From positions 1-53,718 of the IMG/VR virus record IMGVR_UViG_3300030107_001340: DNA of 53,718 nt, one strand, 5' to 3'. The position numbers and the translations under genes are program-made. The notes below the pieces were generated by a model. The model had not been told where the DNA came from. It saw nothing but the letters and a program-made list of their open reading frames with translations, and made no database searches. How positions within the stretch are numbered: position 1 is the stretch's first letter; every line of letters begins with the position of its first letter. This DNA comes from a virus. Positions 21,154 through 28,779 of this stretch are shown in pieces.

Positions 21154-21383
21154 TGACTGAGCCAGTATATCAATCTATAATGGCTGGCAGTATACAACCA
21201 GTAGAAGTACATAAGCAGTATATGGTAAAGGGTGGCGGTGATGATATTACCTATGTCACTCGTAAGTATGAAATAGATGGTCCTGTTGTGAGGGTATCCG
21301 AATCATCTGTTACGTTGTACGATAGATACGGGCAGACATATGAGGTAGGTAAACCATCTCACACTAAAGAAATTTTTGTATAA
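21153..21383 (+). CDS. Hypothetical protein (76 aa)
   Basis: Beta-rich small protein (ITYVTRKYEIDGPVVRVSES, VTLYDRYGQTYEV). Coupled to the previous gene through TAATG. No family is recognised; could be a small OB- or SH3-like barrel. Confidence 0.65.
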   Translation: MTEPVYQSIMAGSIQPVEVHKQYMVKGGGDDITYVTRKYEIDGPVVRVSESSVTLYDRYGQTYEVGKPSHTKEIFV

Positions 21384-21403
21384 CTAGAAAAGGAATATGT
21401 AAG

Positions 21404-22399
21404 ATGGCTAAACGGGGAAGCATGAGTGCTGCTATTAAAGCTATTAAAGGCACTCCCGGTGAAGAGAGAGCAGTTAGAGCAGGAGTCAAAGCCGCTAAAG
21501 AAGCACTTGAAGATGGTAAGACGCAAGCTCAAGCAAAGAAGATTGGCGCAGAAGTTACTGAAAAAAGACTAGGTGAAAATCGTAAAAGAGCAGGTAAAGA
21601 ATTATTGAACCTTGCTGTAACGGCAGCACCGGGAGGTTTGTTAGCATTAGCAGGGCGCACAGCAGTAAAAACAACAGCTAAAGCAGCAATTAAAAAAGCT
21701 CAAACAAAAAGAAAGCAATCGGATGCTGCTGCTAAAACAAATAAGATGAGAAAAGAAAAGAGAGATGCTGCTGAACCAACTCGTGGTAAAAAAACTCTTG
21801 AAGCAGTCGAAAAGGGTAAAGCGGATAGGAAAGCTGCACCTGCTAGAGAAGCTGCTAAAAAAGAAAGACGTAGGGCTGCAACTGCTGCAGGAGCAGGAAT
21901 AGGAATTGGTGCAGGTATTCTTGCTGGTATGTCTGCTATACCTGATAGAAAGAAAAAACAAGCCCAAGCGGAAGAAGCACCTACTAAAACTCGTACACTT
22001 CCTAAATCTGAAGTAGAAGTAGCAAAAGAAACACCTACTAGAACTCGCACACCTTCTGGTCGAACGGCACGTATTAAACGTGGTGATACTCTATCTGCCA
22101 TAGCACGTAAGGCAGGAGTTAGCTTAAAAGAACTTATGGAAGCTAATCCTAGCATTAAAGACGCTAACAAGATTCGTGTTGGTCAAAGTATTAAAATTCC
22201 ATCTAAGAGTGGTAGAGGAACATACGAAGGTATGTCTCGTTCTGAAATGAGAGCTATATCTAGGGACCGTGAGGACCAAGGTGATACACCCTTCCAAAAA
22301 GGTGGTATGGTTAAAAAGACAAATTTTGGGGCAATGGACTTCCGTAAAGGTGGTATGGTCCTTAACGTAACAGACAATAGGAGAAAGTCCCGTGGCTAA
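21404..22399 (+). CDS. LysM-domain protein with GGM motifs (331 aa)
   Basis: Residues 1-160 are Lys/Ala-rich and helical. A Gly/Ala/Ile stretch at 160-178 may insert in membrane. Residues 223-266 form a LysM domain (RIKRGDTLSAIARKAGVSLK, then NKIRVGQSIKIP), which binds peptidoglycan. Two GGMV motifs follow (FQKGGMVKK about 298-305 and FRKGGMVLN about 313-321). It could help the virion or the lysis machinery hold the cell wall. AAGGA precedes the start. It lies upstream of other GGM proteins and the lysis cassette. Confidence 0.8.
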   Translation: MAKRGSMSAAIKAIKGTPGEERAVRAGVKAAKEALEDGKTQAQAKKIGAEVTEKRLGENRKRAGKELLNLAVTAAPGGLLALAGRTAVKTTAKAAIKKAQTKRKQSDAAAKTNKMRKEKRDAAEPTRGKKTLEAVEKGKADRKAAPAREAAKKERRRAATAAGAGIGIGAGILAGMSAIPDRKKKQAQAEEAPTKTRTLPKSEVEVAKETPTRTRTPSGRTARIKRGDTLSAIARKAGVSLKELMEANPSIKDANKIRVGQSIKIPSKSGRGTYEGMSRSEMRAISRDREDQGDTPFQKGGMVKKTNFGAMDFRKGGMVLNVTDNRRKSRG

Positions 22400-22652
22400 A
22401 CATAGCAAGAAAAAAGGTAAAAAGGATATGGTCACGGTTGTGTCTATTGGCATAAGTGCCATACCAAAAAAGAAATTAAAAGAGAAAATGAAGAAAGCCA
22501 AAAAAGCTAATATGATGGGCGGTGGTATGGCTAATGGTAAAATGCATAACTACGCTACAGGGGGAATGGTAACGGATAAGCTTAACCCCGGACTTAAAGC
22601 ACTAGCTAAAAAACGCCCAGACGTAGTAAAGAATATTTTAAAGAACTCATAA
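22392..22652 (+). CDS. Basic GGM-motif protein (86 aa)
   Basis: Lys-rich N terminus (KKKLKEKMKKAKKANMM), then GGGMANGK and ATGGMVTDK, and a short C-terminal helix (KRPDVVKNILK). It overlaps the LysM gene by 8 bp. The GGM segments match those of the neighbouring genes. Function unknown. Confidence 0.7.
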   Translation: MAKHSKKKGKKDMVTVVSIGISAIPKKKLKEKMKKAKKANMMGGGMANGKMHNYATGGMVTDKLNPGLKALAKKRPDVVKNILKNS

Positions 22653-22653
22653 T

Positions 22654-23196
22654 TTGCATCCTATTGAAATTGATATACGTACTTGGTCAGAAGAGTTTCT
22701 TGAAAAGCCAAGTGATAAACTAGGGGGATTGCCCCCATGCCCATACGCTAGAAAGGCGTGGCTAGATAATAGAGTACACTTTTCTATTCACGAAAGCTTT
22801 GATAGCCTTTTTAATGTAGTGTATAATTATACAAGAGATACATCTGTTTGTGATGTATTAGTCTGGGCAAGTTACGAGATACCAGATCAACCATACTTTG
22901 AAGGAGTTGTTGACGGTATCAATGAAACATTTTCTTTATTAAAAAAGGATGTGTACCTTATGGGTTTTCATCCTGACTTTGACGCCGAAGATGCTGACTT
23001 TGATTTGTTATCGTCTTACCAGTTTCAAGGCGAAGAAGAAAAAGAGTACGTTATGGTATTCTTGCAGGCGTTATCAAAATTAGATGACGCATCATTAGAG
23101 TTAGAGAAAACAGATTATTATAAAAGTTTTCCTGACCATATATATAACAGCCTAATTCTAGATAGAAGGAGATTACGTAATGGCTATGAATCGTAA
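22654..23196 (+). CDS. DUF1415-like protein, TTG start (180 aa)
   Basis: Contains WSEEFLEKPSDKLGGLPPCP then YARKAWLDNRVHF, a CPxAxxAWxxxxVxF motif resembling DUF1415-type proteins, and a long acidic C-terminal region. The frame starts with TTG at 22654 directly after the preceding stop. Function unknown; family match is a weak memory-based call. It overlaps the next gene's start. Confidence 0.65.
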   Translation: MHPIEIDIRTWSEEFLEKPSDKLGGLPPCPYARKAWLDNRVHFSIHESFDSLFNVVYNYTRDTSVCDVLVWASYEIPDQPYFEGVVDGINETFSLLKKDVYLMGFHPDFDAEDADFDLLSSYQFQGEEEKEYVMVFLQALSKLDDASLELEKTDYYKSFPDHIYNSLILDRRRLRNGYES

Positions 23197-23359
23197 GAAA
23201 ACAATGCGTGGTGGAAAAAAGAAAATGATGAGAGGTGGCGGCATGGCTACCGTGAAAAAAATGCGGGGCGGTGGTATGGCTAAAAAGAAGATGATGCGTG
23301 GTGGCGGCATGGCTAAAAAGAAGATGATGCGTGGCGGTGGAATGGTTAAGAAAAAATAA
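23180..23359 (+). CDS. Tandem MRGGGMAKKK repeat protein (59 aa)
   Basis: Almost the entire protein is copies of MMRGGGMAKKK or variants (four full GGGM units plus one degenerate GGKKKM unit). Extremely basic, with only Met, Arg, Lys, Gly, Ala and a few others. It has a clear AAGGAG before the ATG at 23180. It shares the GGM motif with the LysM protein, the 86-aa protein and the 968-aa protein. Too low in complexity to fold alone; probably binds DNA or a partner protein. Confidence 0.7.
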   Translation: MAMNRKKTMRGGKKKMMRGGGMATVKKMRGGGMAKKKMMRGGGMAKKKMMRGGGMVKKK

Positions 23360-23361
23360 CT

Positions 23362-23481
23362 ATGCCAAAAAATCATGCGATTGGATTGAGTAACTATGAA
23401 TCTAAAAAACGTATTAGACGTAAAGGTCGTCACAAGAAAAATGTTAACAAAAGCAAAAAAGTTAAGCAACATTTTTGTTAA
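23362..23481 (+). CDS. Tiny basic protein (39 aa)
   Basis: MPKNHAIGLSNYESKKRIRR is followed by more Lys/Arg/His. It starts 2 nt after the previous stop. It overlaps the following frame by 86 bp in a different phase. Its composition matches neighbouring basic proteins. Confidence 0.5.
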   Translation: MPKNHAIGLSNYESKKRIRRKGRHKKNVNKSKKVKQHFC

Positions 23482-23605
23482 ATACTACGCTTGTGTTTTG
23501 TTGTGGCTAAGTAAATTGTTTACATGTAAACGATGTATCTTTTGTGCATTTGGTAAGTGGATTTATAAGAGGCATGTAAAAGCATCGAACTACCTAAGAA
23601 AATAA
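23396..23605 (+). CDS. Possible small Cys-containing protein (up to 69 aa)
   Basis: Basic N terminus, a hydrophobic stretch (YYACVLLWLSKLF), then CKRCIFC and a basic tail. Its stop lies 1 nt before the next ATG, which fits operon packing, but its start overlaps the 39-aa gene and has no clear ribosome site; an internal ATG at 23441 is an alternative start. Confidence 0.4.
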   Translation: MNLKNVLDVKVVTRKMLTKAKKLSNIFVKYYACVLLWLSKLFTCKRCIFCAFGKWIYKRHVKASNYLRK

Positions 23606-23606
23606 T

Positions 23607-23975
23607 ATGCCTGATTTAGATACAGCTAAGTTTACAACAGAAAGCATTACAGTTACAAGCACAAGTGCTGATGCTTCTGCTGATGTAGTGTATACTGTGC
23701 CAGATAATCACAGTGCTTTAATAAAGTTTTTGCATTTGAGTAATGGCACAGCTTCAGCAAAAAAAGCATATGTTCAGTTTTATCAGAATGACTCCACCTC
23801 TTATAAGTATTTAGCTAATGGGCTTTCTATATCAGCTAATAGTGTAATTAATTTAATAAGTAGTGGTGAATTTTTACTACATCAAAAAGATAAAATTGTT
23901 TGTTTCATGGAAGCTGGTATGACATTGAATGTAACAGTGTCATCAAGAGAATATTTTGATCCTGTTAGACAGTAA
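23607..23975 (+). CDS. Beta-rich putative virion protein (122 aa)
   Basis: Thr/Ser/Ala-rich beta-strand protein (ESITVTSTSADASADVVYTV, then SALIKFLHLSNGT). This composition and layout are typical of small head-decoration or tail proteins in marine phages. Function not assignable. AATAAT precedes the start. Confidence 0.65.
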   Translation: MPDLDTAKFTTESITVTSTSADASADVVYTVPDNHSALIKFLHLSNGTASAKKAYVQFYQNDSTSYKYLANGLSISANSVINLISSGEFLLHQKDKIVCFMEAGMTLNVTVSSREYFDPVRQ

Positions 23976-23987
23976 AGGAAAACGAAA

Positions 23988-24350
23988 ATGCCTCTGACAT
24001 CAAAAGGAAAAAAGATTAAAAAAGCCATGACTAGTCGTTATGGTTCTAAAAAAGGCAAAGAGGTATTTTATGCGTCAGCAAACAAAGGGACGATTAAAGG
24101 AGTCTCGAAAGGAAAAAGCTACTCGAAAGGCGGCACGGCTACAAAAACTCGCAAATCGAAGAAGCCTAAAACGAAGAGCAAAAGTAGAGTTAATGAGGCT
24201 GGCAACTACACTAAGCCAGAAATGAGAAAGAGATTATTTAACAAAATAAAAGCAGGATCTCGCGGCGGAAATCCGGGTCAATGGAGTGCGAGAAAAGCTC
24301 AATTGCTGGCTTCAGAATATAAAAAGAAAGGTGGCGGCTACAGGAGCTAG
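23988..24350 (+). CDS. Basic phage protein with NEAGNYTKPEMRK motif (120 aa)
   Basis: N-terminal SKGKKIKKAMTSRYGSKKGK, a Lys-rich linker with SKGGTATKTRKSKK, and a conserved-looking C-terminal NEAGNYTKPEMRKRLFNKIK region, then GQWSARKAQLLASEYKKKGG. I recall the same C-terminal block from many marine phage proteins of unknown function. Very basic; possibly packaged with DNA. Confidence 0.75.
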   Translation: MPLTSKGKKIKKAMTSRYGSKKGKEVFYASANKGTIKGVSKGKSYSKGGTATKTRKSKKPKTKSKSRVNEAGNYTKPEMRKRLFNKIKAGSRGGNPGQWSARKAQLLASEYKKKGGGYRS

Positions 24351-24409
24351 TATAGTTCTGATAACTGTGTGCCTAAACTAATTTACCCCTAAAATAAGGT
24401 ATACATATA

Positions 24410-24856
24410 ATGTTAGCTGAAATTGCAGCTTGCAATGCAGCTTTCGGCGTTATCAAGCAAGTTGTTTCCAACGGACAAGACTTGTTAAGTGCTGGAAAGG
24501 CTATTGCTAAATTTGTAAGTGGAAAAGAAGAACTACAACGTCGGGTTGCTGGTAAGGATAAATCAAAAGCAAATCAGTCTGATCTTGAAGCGTTTCTTGC
24601 TTTAGAAAAAATAAGAGAACAAGAATCAGAATTAAAGCAAATGATGATCTACTTAGGTAGACCGGGACTATGGACAGATTATCAAAAGTATTGTGCTGAA
24701 GCTAGAAGAGCTAGGCGGCAATCAGAAAAAGAAGCGGTAGCTAAACGTGAGAAAATAGTATATCGTTCAATAGTAGGAGGTTTAATTAGTTTTTTTGTAC
24801 TATTAATAACTGGTATTATAGTGTTAGTATATATGGCAGCGCAAGGAAAGTTATGA
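24410..24856 (+). CDS. Membrane protein of the lysis region (148 aa)
   Basis: N-terminal AEIAACNAAFGVIKQVVSNG helix, a long charged coiled-coil-like middle (KIREQESELKQMM, ARRARRQSEKEAV) and one C-terminal membrane helix (about 120-143). The topology fits a spanin-like or holin-accessory protein. Stop overlaps the next gene start. The family is common in marine phages, from memory. Confidence 0.7.
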   Translation: MLAEIAACNAAFGVIKQVVSNGQDLLSAGKAIAKFVSGKEELQRRVAGKDKSKANQSDLEAFLALEKIREQESELKQMMIYLGRPGLWTDYQKYCAEARRARRQSEKEAVAKREKIVYRSIVGGLISFFVLLITGIIVLVYMAAQGKL

Positions 24857-25104
24857 GTCTTAAAAAATCACAAAAGAGTTTAAAGTCTTGGACAAAACAA
24901 AAGTGGCGTACTAAGTCAGGTAAACCTTCCTTGAAAACTGGCGAAAGATATTTGCCTGAAAAGGCAATCAAAGCATTATCCCCTAGTCAATACGCTTCAA
25001 CTTCTAGAGCTAAACGAAAGGGTATGAGACAGGGTAAGCAGTTCGTTAAACAACCAAAGAGTGTTGCAAAGCGAACTGCTAAATTTAGAAGGGGCATGGC
25101 ATAA
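24853..25104 (+). CDS. Small basic phage protein (83 aa)
   Basis: LKKSQKSLKSWTKQKWRTKS followed by GERYLPEKAIKALSPSQYAS and a Lys/Arg tail. The order SLKxWTKQKWxTKSGKPS...GERYLPxxAI recurs in marine phages, unknown function. It is inserted between two membrane-protein genes with 4-bp and 1-bp overlaps. Confidence 0.75.
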   Translation: MSLKKSQKSLKSWTKQKWRTKSGKPSLKTGERYLPEKAIKALSPSQYASTSRAKRKGMRQGKQFVKQPKSVAKRTAKFRRGMA

Positions 25105-25508
25105 TGTTAGGACTAGCTGAAAGTGTAGTAGGTGTAGCTGGTAAGGTTCTCGATAAGTTTGTTGAGGATAAAGATCTTAAAACAAAATTGGAAGCAGAAC
25201 TAAAACAGCAGATGATTAGTCTTGATCTTGCTCAAGCACAAGCAAATATAGAACAAGCTAGACATCCTTCTATTTTTGTTGCCGGAGCTAGACCTGCCAT
25301 CATGTGGATATGTGCTGTGGCTCTTGGATGGCAGTTTATACTGGCTCCAATATCATCGTGGATTATTATAACTTGGTATCCTACGATAACACTACCTGTG
25401 TTACAAACAGGGGAGTTGACAAGTTTAGTTCTTGCACTTCTTGGTCTTGGCGGCATGAGAACTGCTGAGAAGTGGAAGGGCGTTGAAAGAAATAATATGA
25501 AAAGATAG
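25104..25508 (+). CDS. Holin, GTA_holin_3TM-like
   Basis: 134 aa. N-terminal amphipathic helix (VLDKFVEDKDLKTKLEAEL), then RHPSIFVAGARPAIMWICAV, the typical family segment, followed by three hydrophobic segments. These holins of gene transfer agents and phages permeabilise the inner membrane so that lysozyme reaches the wall. It lies two genes before the lysozyme. Confidence 0.8.
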   Translation: MLGLAESVVGVAGKVLDKFVEDKDLKTKLEAELKQQMISLDLAQAQANIEQARHPSIFVAGARPAIMWICAVALGWQFILAPISSWIIITWYPTITLPVLQTGELTSLVLALLGLGGMRTAEKWKGVERNNMKR

Positions 25509-25517
25509 GAATTTTTT

Positions 25518-25760
25518 ATGGCCGCACAAAAAATACTTGAGTGGAAATTACTTCCTAGATTTATGATGTTTGTAATGACAATTATGAGTTGGCGTGTCGT
25601 AGAATGGTTTATGACATTACCTGCACCTACACCGTCACAAGCTGGGCTTGTTAGTGTGGTAACAGGTGCAATGACAGGGGCGTTTGCTGTTTGGGTAAAC
25701 CATGAAGGCAGACATCCTCCACAGCCTACATCTTCAATAAAGGTAACTAACAAAAAATGA
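25518..25760 (+). CDS. Small membrane protein of lysis cassette (80 aa)
   Basis: Two hydrophobic segments (about 11-31 and 41-60) joined by LPAPTPSQAG; EWKLLPRFMMFVMTIMSWRV is the conserved-looking start. A holin or antiholin candidate by position between the 3TM holin and the lysozyme; no direct family evidence. Overlaps the lysozyme ATG by 4 bp. Confidence 0.65.
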   Translation: MAAQKILEWKLLPRFMMFVMTIMSWRVVEWFMTLPAPTPSQAGLVSVVTGAMTGAFAVWVNHEGRHPPQPTSSIKVTNKK

Positions 25761-26251
25761 AATATAACACAATAGAGTTAGTAGAAGAATTAAAAAGATC
25801 AGAGGGTGTTGTCCTTACTGTATACAAAGATAGTTTAGGTATTGACACGATTGGAATAGGGCGTAATCTAAAAGATCGTGGAATATCAGATGAAGAGTTT
25901 GATATGCTGCATGTTTCTTCTATGGAAGAGGTATATGCTGTGGGTATTAATGAAGGTGAAGCTTTATATCTAGCTACAAATGATATTAGAATTGTGGAAA
26001 CAGAACTGCTTCAAAAGCATCCTTGTGTTAATGAACTTGATCCTGTTAGACAAATGGTTTTAGTGGACATGGCATTTAATATGGGAGTGCCAAGATTATG
26101 TGGTTTTAAACGCATGTGGGAAAACATATATAATAAAAATTTCACTGGCGCAGCATCCGAAATGTTAGATTCTAGATGGGCTACGCAGGTAAAATCAAGG
26201 GCTAATAGATTAGCTGATAAAATGCGTGTTGGCACAAAAACAGATTGGTAG
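25757..26251 (+). CDS. T4-type lysozyme (GH24 endolysin)
   Basis: 164 aa. The catalytic triad spacing E16-x8-D25-x5-T31 (RSEGVVLTVYKDSLGIDT) equals T4 lysozyme E11-D20-T26. Later FNMG and the C-terminal SRWATQVKSRANRLAD are family features. It hydrolyses the NAM-NAG bond of peptidoglycan for host lysis. No signal peptide is seen, so it depends on the neighbouring holin. Confidence 0.93.
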   Translation: MKYNTIELVEELKRSEGVVLTVYKDSLGIDTIGIGRNLKDRGISDEEFDMLHVSSMEEVYAVGINEGEALYLATNDIRIVETELLQKHPCVNELDPVRQMVLVDMAFNMGVPRLCGFKRMWENIYNKNFTGAASEMLDSRWATQVKSRANRLADKMRVGTKTDW

Positions 26252-26257
26252 TATAAT

Positions 26258-26632
26258 ATGGCTAGACAATTAAATGAAAGACAACAAAAGTTCCTTGAGG
26301 TTTTATTTGAGGACGCAGGTGGCGACGTTGTTGCTGCAAAAAAACTAGCAGGTTATTCTAACAATACACCCACTACATCTGTTGTTCGTAGTCTTAAAGA
26401 AGAGATACTTGAAGCTACACAAATGTTTATGGCACGTAACGCACCTAAAGCAGCTATGGCAATGACAGGAGCTTTGTACGATCCAACTGAACTTGGTATA
26501 AAAGATAAAATGCAAGCCGCTAAAGAATTATTAGATCGTAGCGGATTAGTTAAAACAGAAAAGATGCAGGTAGAGGCTACAGGTGGAGTAATGCTTATGC
26601 CACCAAAAGCACCAGTAGAGGATGAAGAGTAG
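26258..26632 (+). CDS. Terminase small subunit
   Basis: 124 aa. LNERQQKFLEVLFE followed by VVAAKKLAGYSNNT is the N-terminal HTH of phage small terminases. The middle is helical and the tail acidic (EDEE), as needed for oligomerisation and docking to the large subunit. It recognises the packaging site. It is separated from TerL by two small genes. Confidence 0.8.
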   Translation: MARQLNERQQKFLEVLFEDAGGDVVAAKKLAGYSNNTPTTSVVRSLKEEILEATQMFMARNAPKAAMAMTGALYDPTELGIKDKMQAAKELLDRSGLVKTEKMQVEATGGVMLMPPKAPVEDEE

Positions 26633-26920
26633 ATGCCTGACCCCAAAAAAGGCACAGGTAAAAAACCAAAAGGATCTGGGCGAAGACTTTACACAGACGA
26701 AAATCCAAAGGATACCGTCAAAATAAAATTTGCCACTCCATCAGATGCAAGGGCTACAGTAGCTAAAGTTAAGAGAATTAAAAAACCATACGCACGTAAA
26801 ATACAAATACTTACAGTTATGGAACAACGTGCAAAAGTTATGGGTAAGACTGAAGTTGTACGAATTGCTAAACAAGCAAAAAAGGTATTAAAAGAAAGCA
26901 ATAAGAAAAAGAAAAAATGA
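26633..26920 (+). CDS. Small basic phage protein (95 aa)
   Basis: KPKGSGRRLYTDENPKDTVK and then PYARKIQILTVMEQRAKVMG followed by a Lys-rich tail. I recall this block in many marine phages and large DNA viruses as a domain of unknown function. It abuts both terminase-region neighbours with 0-4 bp junctions and could bind packaged DNA. Confidence 0.75.
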   Translation: MPDPKKGTGKKPKGSGRRLYTDENPKDTVKIKFATPSDARATVAKVKRIKKPYARKIQILTVMEQRAKVMGKTEVVRIAKQAKKVLKESNKKKKK

Positions 26921-27312
26921 CTAGAAGTATAGGTAAATGGAAACTCCCTCAACCAATAGATATTAAGGAAGAAAATGAATGGATACCCATTCCTAAAGTT
27001 GCAAGGACAGTTCCATTTGGATATATGCAAAGTAATGAAGACCCAGACATTCTAGACCCTATACCCCTTGAATTAGATTTGTTAGAAAAGGCAAAGAAAC
27101 ATCTTAAACAGTATTCATATCGTGAAGTTGCTAATTGGTTGTCCAAACAATCTGGCAGATCTATTTCACATGTAGGGTTAAAGAAAAGAGTAGATAATGA
27201 GCGACAGCGTAAGAAAAAAGCTGCTGGCCTCCGCAGATGGGCAAACTATGCGGAAAAGGCAATCGCCAAGGCGAAAGAAATCGAAGCCAAAAGAACGGGC
27301 GCAAAAGTCTAA
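26917..27312 (+). CDS. HTH protein next to terminase (131 aa)
   Basis: Residues about 65-95 (KQYSYREVANWLSKQSGRSI then SHVGLKKRV) form a helix-turn-helix-like unit, followed by a basic helical tail. Such genes precede TerL in marine podoviruses; it may be a packaging accessory or a second terminase-like DNA binder. Its 3' end overlaps the TerL frame by 116 bp. Confidence 0.65.
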   Translation: MTRSIGKWKLPQPIDIKEENEWIPIPKVARTVPFGYMQSNEDPDILDPIPLELDLLEKAKKHLKQYSYREVANWLSKQSGRSISHVGLKKRVDNERQRKKKAAGLRRWANYAEKAIAKAKEIEAKRTGAKV

Positions 27313-28768
27313 ACAAGTAACTATCAAAGAGGTTGATCTTAAAACTGAGAAACTTCTTCCGATAGAAGAAGAACGAAATGTTATATTTAAACCTAATGAT
27401 GGGCCGCAAACAAATTTTCTAGCAGCTAGTGAAAGAGAGGTTTTATATGGGGGTTCAGCAGGAGGCGGTAAGTCTTACGCCATGCTTGCTGACCCTTTAC
27501 GTTACATGGGGCATCCTGCATTTAGTGGACTATTGTTACGTCACACTACTGAAGAATTAAGAGAACTTATATTTAAATCGCAAGAGTTGTACCCAAAAAT
27601 CTGGCCCGGAATAAAATGGTCAGAGAGAAAGATGCAGTGGACCGCACCATCTGGCGCAAGATTGTGGATGTCTTATCTGGATAGAGATGAGGATGTCTTG
27701 CGATATCAGGGTCTAGCATTTAGCTGGATAGGGTTTGACGAGTTAACTCAATGGGCCACACCATACGCATGGAATTATATGCGATCTCGTCTACGATCCA
27801 CTGCCCCTGATTTACCTATCTACATGAGGGCTACAACAAACCCCGGAGGTAGGGGGCATCATTGGGTTAAAAAAATGTTTATTGACCCATCCGCATACGA
27901 TAAACCTTTTGACGCTACAGATATTGATACAGGAGAAACTTTAAGATACCCAGCAGGACACTCTAAAGCTGGGAAGCCACTTTTTAAAAGGAGATTTATC
28001 CCGGCTCGTTTATCTGACAATCCATATCTTTGTACTCAAGGTGACTACGAAGCAATGCTTTTGTCTTTACCTGAACAGCAAAGAAGACAATTGTTAGATG
28101 GTGATTGGGATATTAAAGAGGGTGCTGCTTTTACAGAATTTAATAGAGATGTTCATGTTATTGAGCCTTTTGACATTCCTTCTAATTGGGTTAAGTTTCG
28201 TGCTTGTGATTATGGGTATGGTAGTTATTCTGGTGTTCTTTGGTTCGCTGTTGCACCCTCTGAACAAATTATTGTTTACCGTGAGTTGTACGTTTCTAAA
28301 GTTCTTGCAGCGGATTTGGCAGATCAAATTTTAGATCTTGAAGCTGGTGATGGTAATATTAAGTATGGCGTTCTTGATAGCTCTTTGTGGCATAAGCGTG
28401 GAGATACTGGACCTAGTTTGGCAGAGCAAATGATAATGAAAGGATGTAGGTGGCGACCTTCGGATAGAAGTAAAGGTAGTAGAGTTTCTGGAAAGAATGA
28501 AATACACAGAAGATTACAGATAGATGAGTATACAGACGAACCAAGACTAGTGTTTTTTGATAACTGCACAAATACAATATCACAATTACCAGCATTACCA
28601 ATTGATAAAAGAAATCCAGAAGATATCGACACACATTCAGAAGATCACTTGTATGATGCGTTGCGTTATGGTATAATGTCAAGACCAAGGTTTAGTATCT
28701 TTGACTATAATCCTACAGGTAGACCACAACAAACAATGTCAGTTGCTGACGCAACATTTGGGTACTAA
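27197..28768 (+). CDS. terL: Terminase large subunit
   Basis: 523 aa. ATPase domain with Walker A GGSAGGGKS (85-93), Walker B WIGFDE (177-182; D181, E182) and coupling motif ATTNPGG (212-218). The RNase H-like nuclease shows D338 (RACDYG), D394 (VLDSS) and a C-terminal SEDHLYDALRYG. It pumps DNA into the prohead and cuts it. The annotated start gives a basic 50-residue leader overlapping the upstream gene by 116 bp; a start further in is possible. Confidence 0.93.
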   Translation: MSDSVRKKLLASADGQTMRKRQSPRRKKSKPKERAQKSKQVTIKEVDLKTEKLLPIEEERNVIFKPNDGPQTNFLAASEREVLYGGSAGGGKSYAMLADPLRYMGHPAFSGLLLRHTTEELRELIFKSQELYPKIWPGIKWSERKMQWTAPSGARLWMSYLDRDEDVLRYQGLAFSWIGFDELTQWATPYAWNYMRSRLRSTAPDLPIYMRATTNPGGRGHHWVKKMFIDPSAYDKPFDATDIDTGETLRYPAGHSKAGKPLFKRRFIPARLSDNPYLCTQGDYEAMLLSLPEQQRRQLLDGDWDIKEGAAFTEFNRDVHVIEPFDIPSNWVKFRACDYGYGSYSGVLWFAVAPSEQIIVYRELYVSKVLAADLADQILDLEAGDGNIKYGVLDSSLWHKRGDTGPSLAEQMIMKGCRWRPSDRSKGSRVSGKNEIHRRLQIDEYTDEPRLVFFDNCTNTISQLPALPIDKRNPEDIDTHSEDHLYDALRYGIMSRPRFSIFDYNPTGRPQQTMSVADATFGY

Positions 28769-28779
28769 GGAAAAAATAC

